Shown here one piece after another: positions 62,779 through 64,000 of a stretch of DNA of 64,000 nt. The translations under genes and the position numbers were made by a program. Origin of the DNA: Silene conica (taxonomy: Eukaryota > Streptophyta > Magnoliopsida > Caryophyllales > Caryophyllaceae); assembly GCA_029255685.2 (NCBI GenBank), contig CM055313.2, forward strand, positions 53,483,579-53,547,578, written 5' to 3'. The stretch's first letter is position 1. Every line of letters starts with the position of its first letter. The notes beneath the pieces are model-generated. The model saw nothing but the letters and a program-made list of their open reading frames with translations, was not told the DNA's origin and did not search any database.

Positions 62779-62980
62779 CTCTATGGCTTCTGACAGATCT
62801 TCAGTTACATCAGCTCGTATGGAGTAACTTTCATGCAGTCATAGAAAATTCAAGTAAAGCACTGGTTTGGATGTGTTTGAACTTTCAATGAAAGTAGAAG
62901 AGCAAAATCACCTTTTGGTAAGTTGTTCTTTCTTTAAATCAGGAGGTTCCCCATCAAAGACGTATCTGAATAGCACAATT
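62779..62980 (-). pseudogene. Captured FEN1-like gene fragment, two exons
   Basis: The minus-strand piece 62912-62980 reads YVFDGEPPDLKKEQLTK and ends at a GT donor. The next piece, 62779-62827, preceded by AG, reads YSIRADVTEDLSEAIE and ends at GTAGGG. Both match consecutive parts of flap endonuclease 1 (consensus [21 protein letters not shown] and SKRADATEDLTEAIE), a structure-specific nuclease of Okazaki fragment processing. Order, strand and splice sites agree with a genomic capture. No more of FEN1 was found nearby, so it is a fragment. Confidence 0.8.
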
Positions 62981-63289
62981 TTTGGTCAAATATTGGGAAA
63001 GAAAATGGCATTCAGTCGCGACAGAGGTCACGAATAGCCATACCAATCTATATCAGCATTTCTTGGCCTTGCATCCGCTGACCTACATAACTTTACAATT
63101 CACTACCTAGCACAGATGAACTAAGACAACTACAACAGCATTACCCCCATGCCTTAAGGGCTCCCGCAATTTTCCGGGTAAGGAGACCCGATGTAAAAAT
63201 TGGTAATAGTTTGGCTGAAAAATCAATTATTCCGTCTGTCCCATTAGACACTAACCACATAGTTGCCATAATTAAATTCTGATACATAC

Positions 63290-63370
63290 CTCAGGATAAT
63301 TATCACCACCAATCTTCTGAAGCTCTTGTATCGGATTCCTGGCAGAACTTGTGAAGTTTTTTAAACCTTT
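63290..63370 (-). pseudogene. Sec14/CRAL-TRIO-like exon fragment
   Basis: The minus strand reads [10 protein letters not shown] and then [14 protein letters not shown], ending at a GT donor (GAG|GTATGT). Plant Sec14-type phosphatidylinositol transfer proteins have LKNF..SAR.LI..LQKIDGDNYPE at the same place. It is probably a second captured gene piece. Only one exon was recognised. Confidence 0.55.
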
Positions 63371-63529
63371 CACACATCAAACAACAATATAAAATAAAAA
63401 ACTGACCAATGTGTCAAAGACCAACCCAGCACAACATTATTTGATATAAATAGTTCATGACTTCATCAGTAACCACTCAAATTCCGACACACAATGCAGT
63501 TTAGTTGTTGTGTAGGTATTCTACAGAAT

Positions 63530-63605
63530 ATCCTCGAGTATAAGAGCAGCAGTCTTCTCATACTGTATCCCATTCCCGTTCTTCAATGTTCTGAAATCCG
63601 AGAGT
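63530..63605 (-). pseudogene. Exon-like piece, unknown
   Basis: The minus strand reads SDFRTLKNGNGIQYEKTAAL and then ILEDIL before a stop. It looks like a coding exon by composition but I do not recognise it. It lies upstream of the FEN1 and Sec14 pieces on the same strand. Confidence 0.3.
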
Positions 63606-63939
63606 CATTTAGTAAAAGAGCAGAAAACGTAAACAACAACTTATGACATTTACTCCATATAAACTTACATCCAGGAATTATTCCTCCAATCCAGGTATTA
63701 TCATTTAGTACGGATGCAAAATCCAATTGGAGGGCTGGTTGTAGCAAAATCAATGCAGTTGACCAAATAATTAGAGAGATCAAAATCACACTGCTACCTA
63801 CTTACAACCGACATTAACATACAAAACCTATAATAATCTGCCATTAGTAATTGGTGCACTAAACCAAACCCATATTTTAGATCAGCAACTTGTGCAACTC
63901 CAACTTCCAATAGGTCTGCCAAATTACAAAGTTTGTGCT

Positions 63940-64000
63940 CCCTCCGTCTCCGTCTCCGTCTCCGTCATTTGTTTACCTATTCCCCAGTCATTTGTTTACC
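63940..64000. mobile_element. Stowaway-like MITE start
   Basis: CTCCCTCCGTCTCCGTC followed by CATTTGTTTACC is the usual plant Stowaway (Tc1/mariner) terminus, here with an expanded CCGTCT repeat and a second TCATTTGTTTACC. It runs off the window. Confidence 0.65.

Larger units (their letters stand above)
61520..64000. mobile_element. CACTA-like element 3, left end, runs off the window
   Basis: AACTAGTACAAAAGTAGC at 61520 resembles a CACTAGTACAAAA terminus with one changed base. It is followed by at least six units of ATTTGCGGCGTTTTT in both orientations (61539-61775), typical CACTA subterminal repeats. It lies in what looks like the next FAR1 intron. The right end is not in the window. Pieces of a FEN1-like gene and a Sec14-like gene lie within. 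Confidence 0.7.

Overview
This is a repeat-dense piece of plant nuclear DNA, probably from a eudicot. Plant marks include methionine-tRNA primer sites after several LTRs, Copia and chromovirus-type Gypsy elements, CACTA, PIF/Harbinger and Tourist-like DNA elements, a FAR1/FHY3-type gene with introns and a nucleoredoxin-like gene. No bacterial, organellar, rRNA or tRNA gene was seen. The species cannot be fixed from sequence alone.

Layout. 1-12.4 kb: Gypsy LTR debris split by a solo LTR (394-1433) and a minus-strand Copia element (1563-11464), which itself holds another solo LTR (6905-8045). 12.4-15.8 kb: the 3' end of a Tat/Athila-like element. 15.8-29.9 kb: a minus-strand Gypsy element opened by a Copia remnant (18365-22601), a 2.8 kb solo LTR (23675-26521) and a complete 552-bp TRIM (28386-28937). 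29.9-33.9 kb: host-like DNA with several MITEs, a PIF/Harbinger fragment and one orphan exon. 33905-38497: a young, whole-looking Copia element with identical 208-bp LTRs. 39.1-45.7 kb: a host nucleoredoxin-like gene (minus strand) cut by two insertions, a very young non-autonomous LTR element with a 429-residue ORF of unknown kind and a 2.6 kb solo LTR. 45.9-49.3 kb: long-inverted-repeat and PIF/Harbinger elements, a tandem repeat and microsatellites. 49.9-61.4 kb: a FAR1/FHY3-like gene (plus strand) interrupted by a solo LTR and by CACTA elements. 61.5-64 kb: the start of a third CACTA-like element.

The main signals are two. First, three CACTA-type elements in or next to one FAR1-like gene each carry pieces of different host genes: 14-3-3; an SF1-like KH gene with a Ulp1-like protease; and FEN1 with a Sec14-like exon. 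Second, a nearly unmutated non-autonomous LTR element (39563-42210) encodes a long acidic protein that resembles no gag or pol domain I know. No cooperating host pathway can be read from the window; the logic is one of nested insertion, and target-site duplications recover the order of many events.
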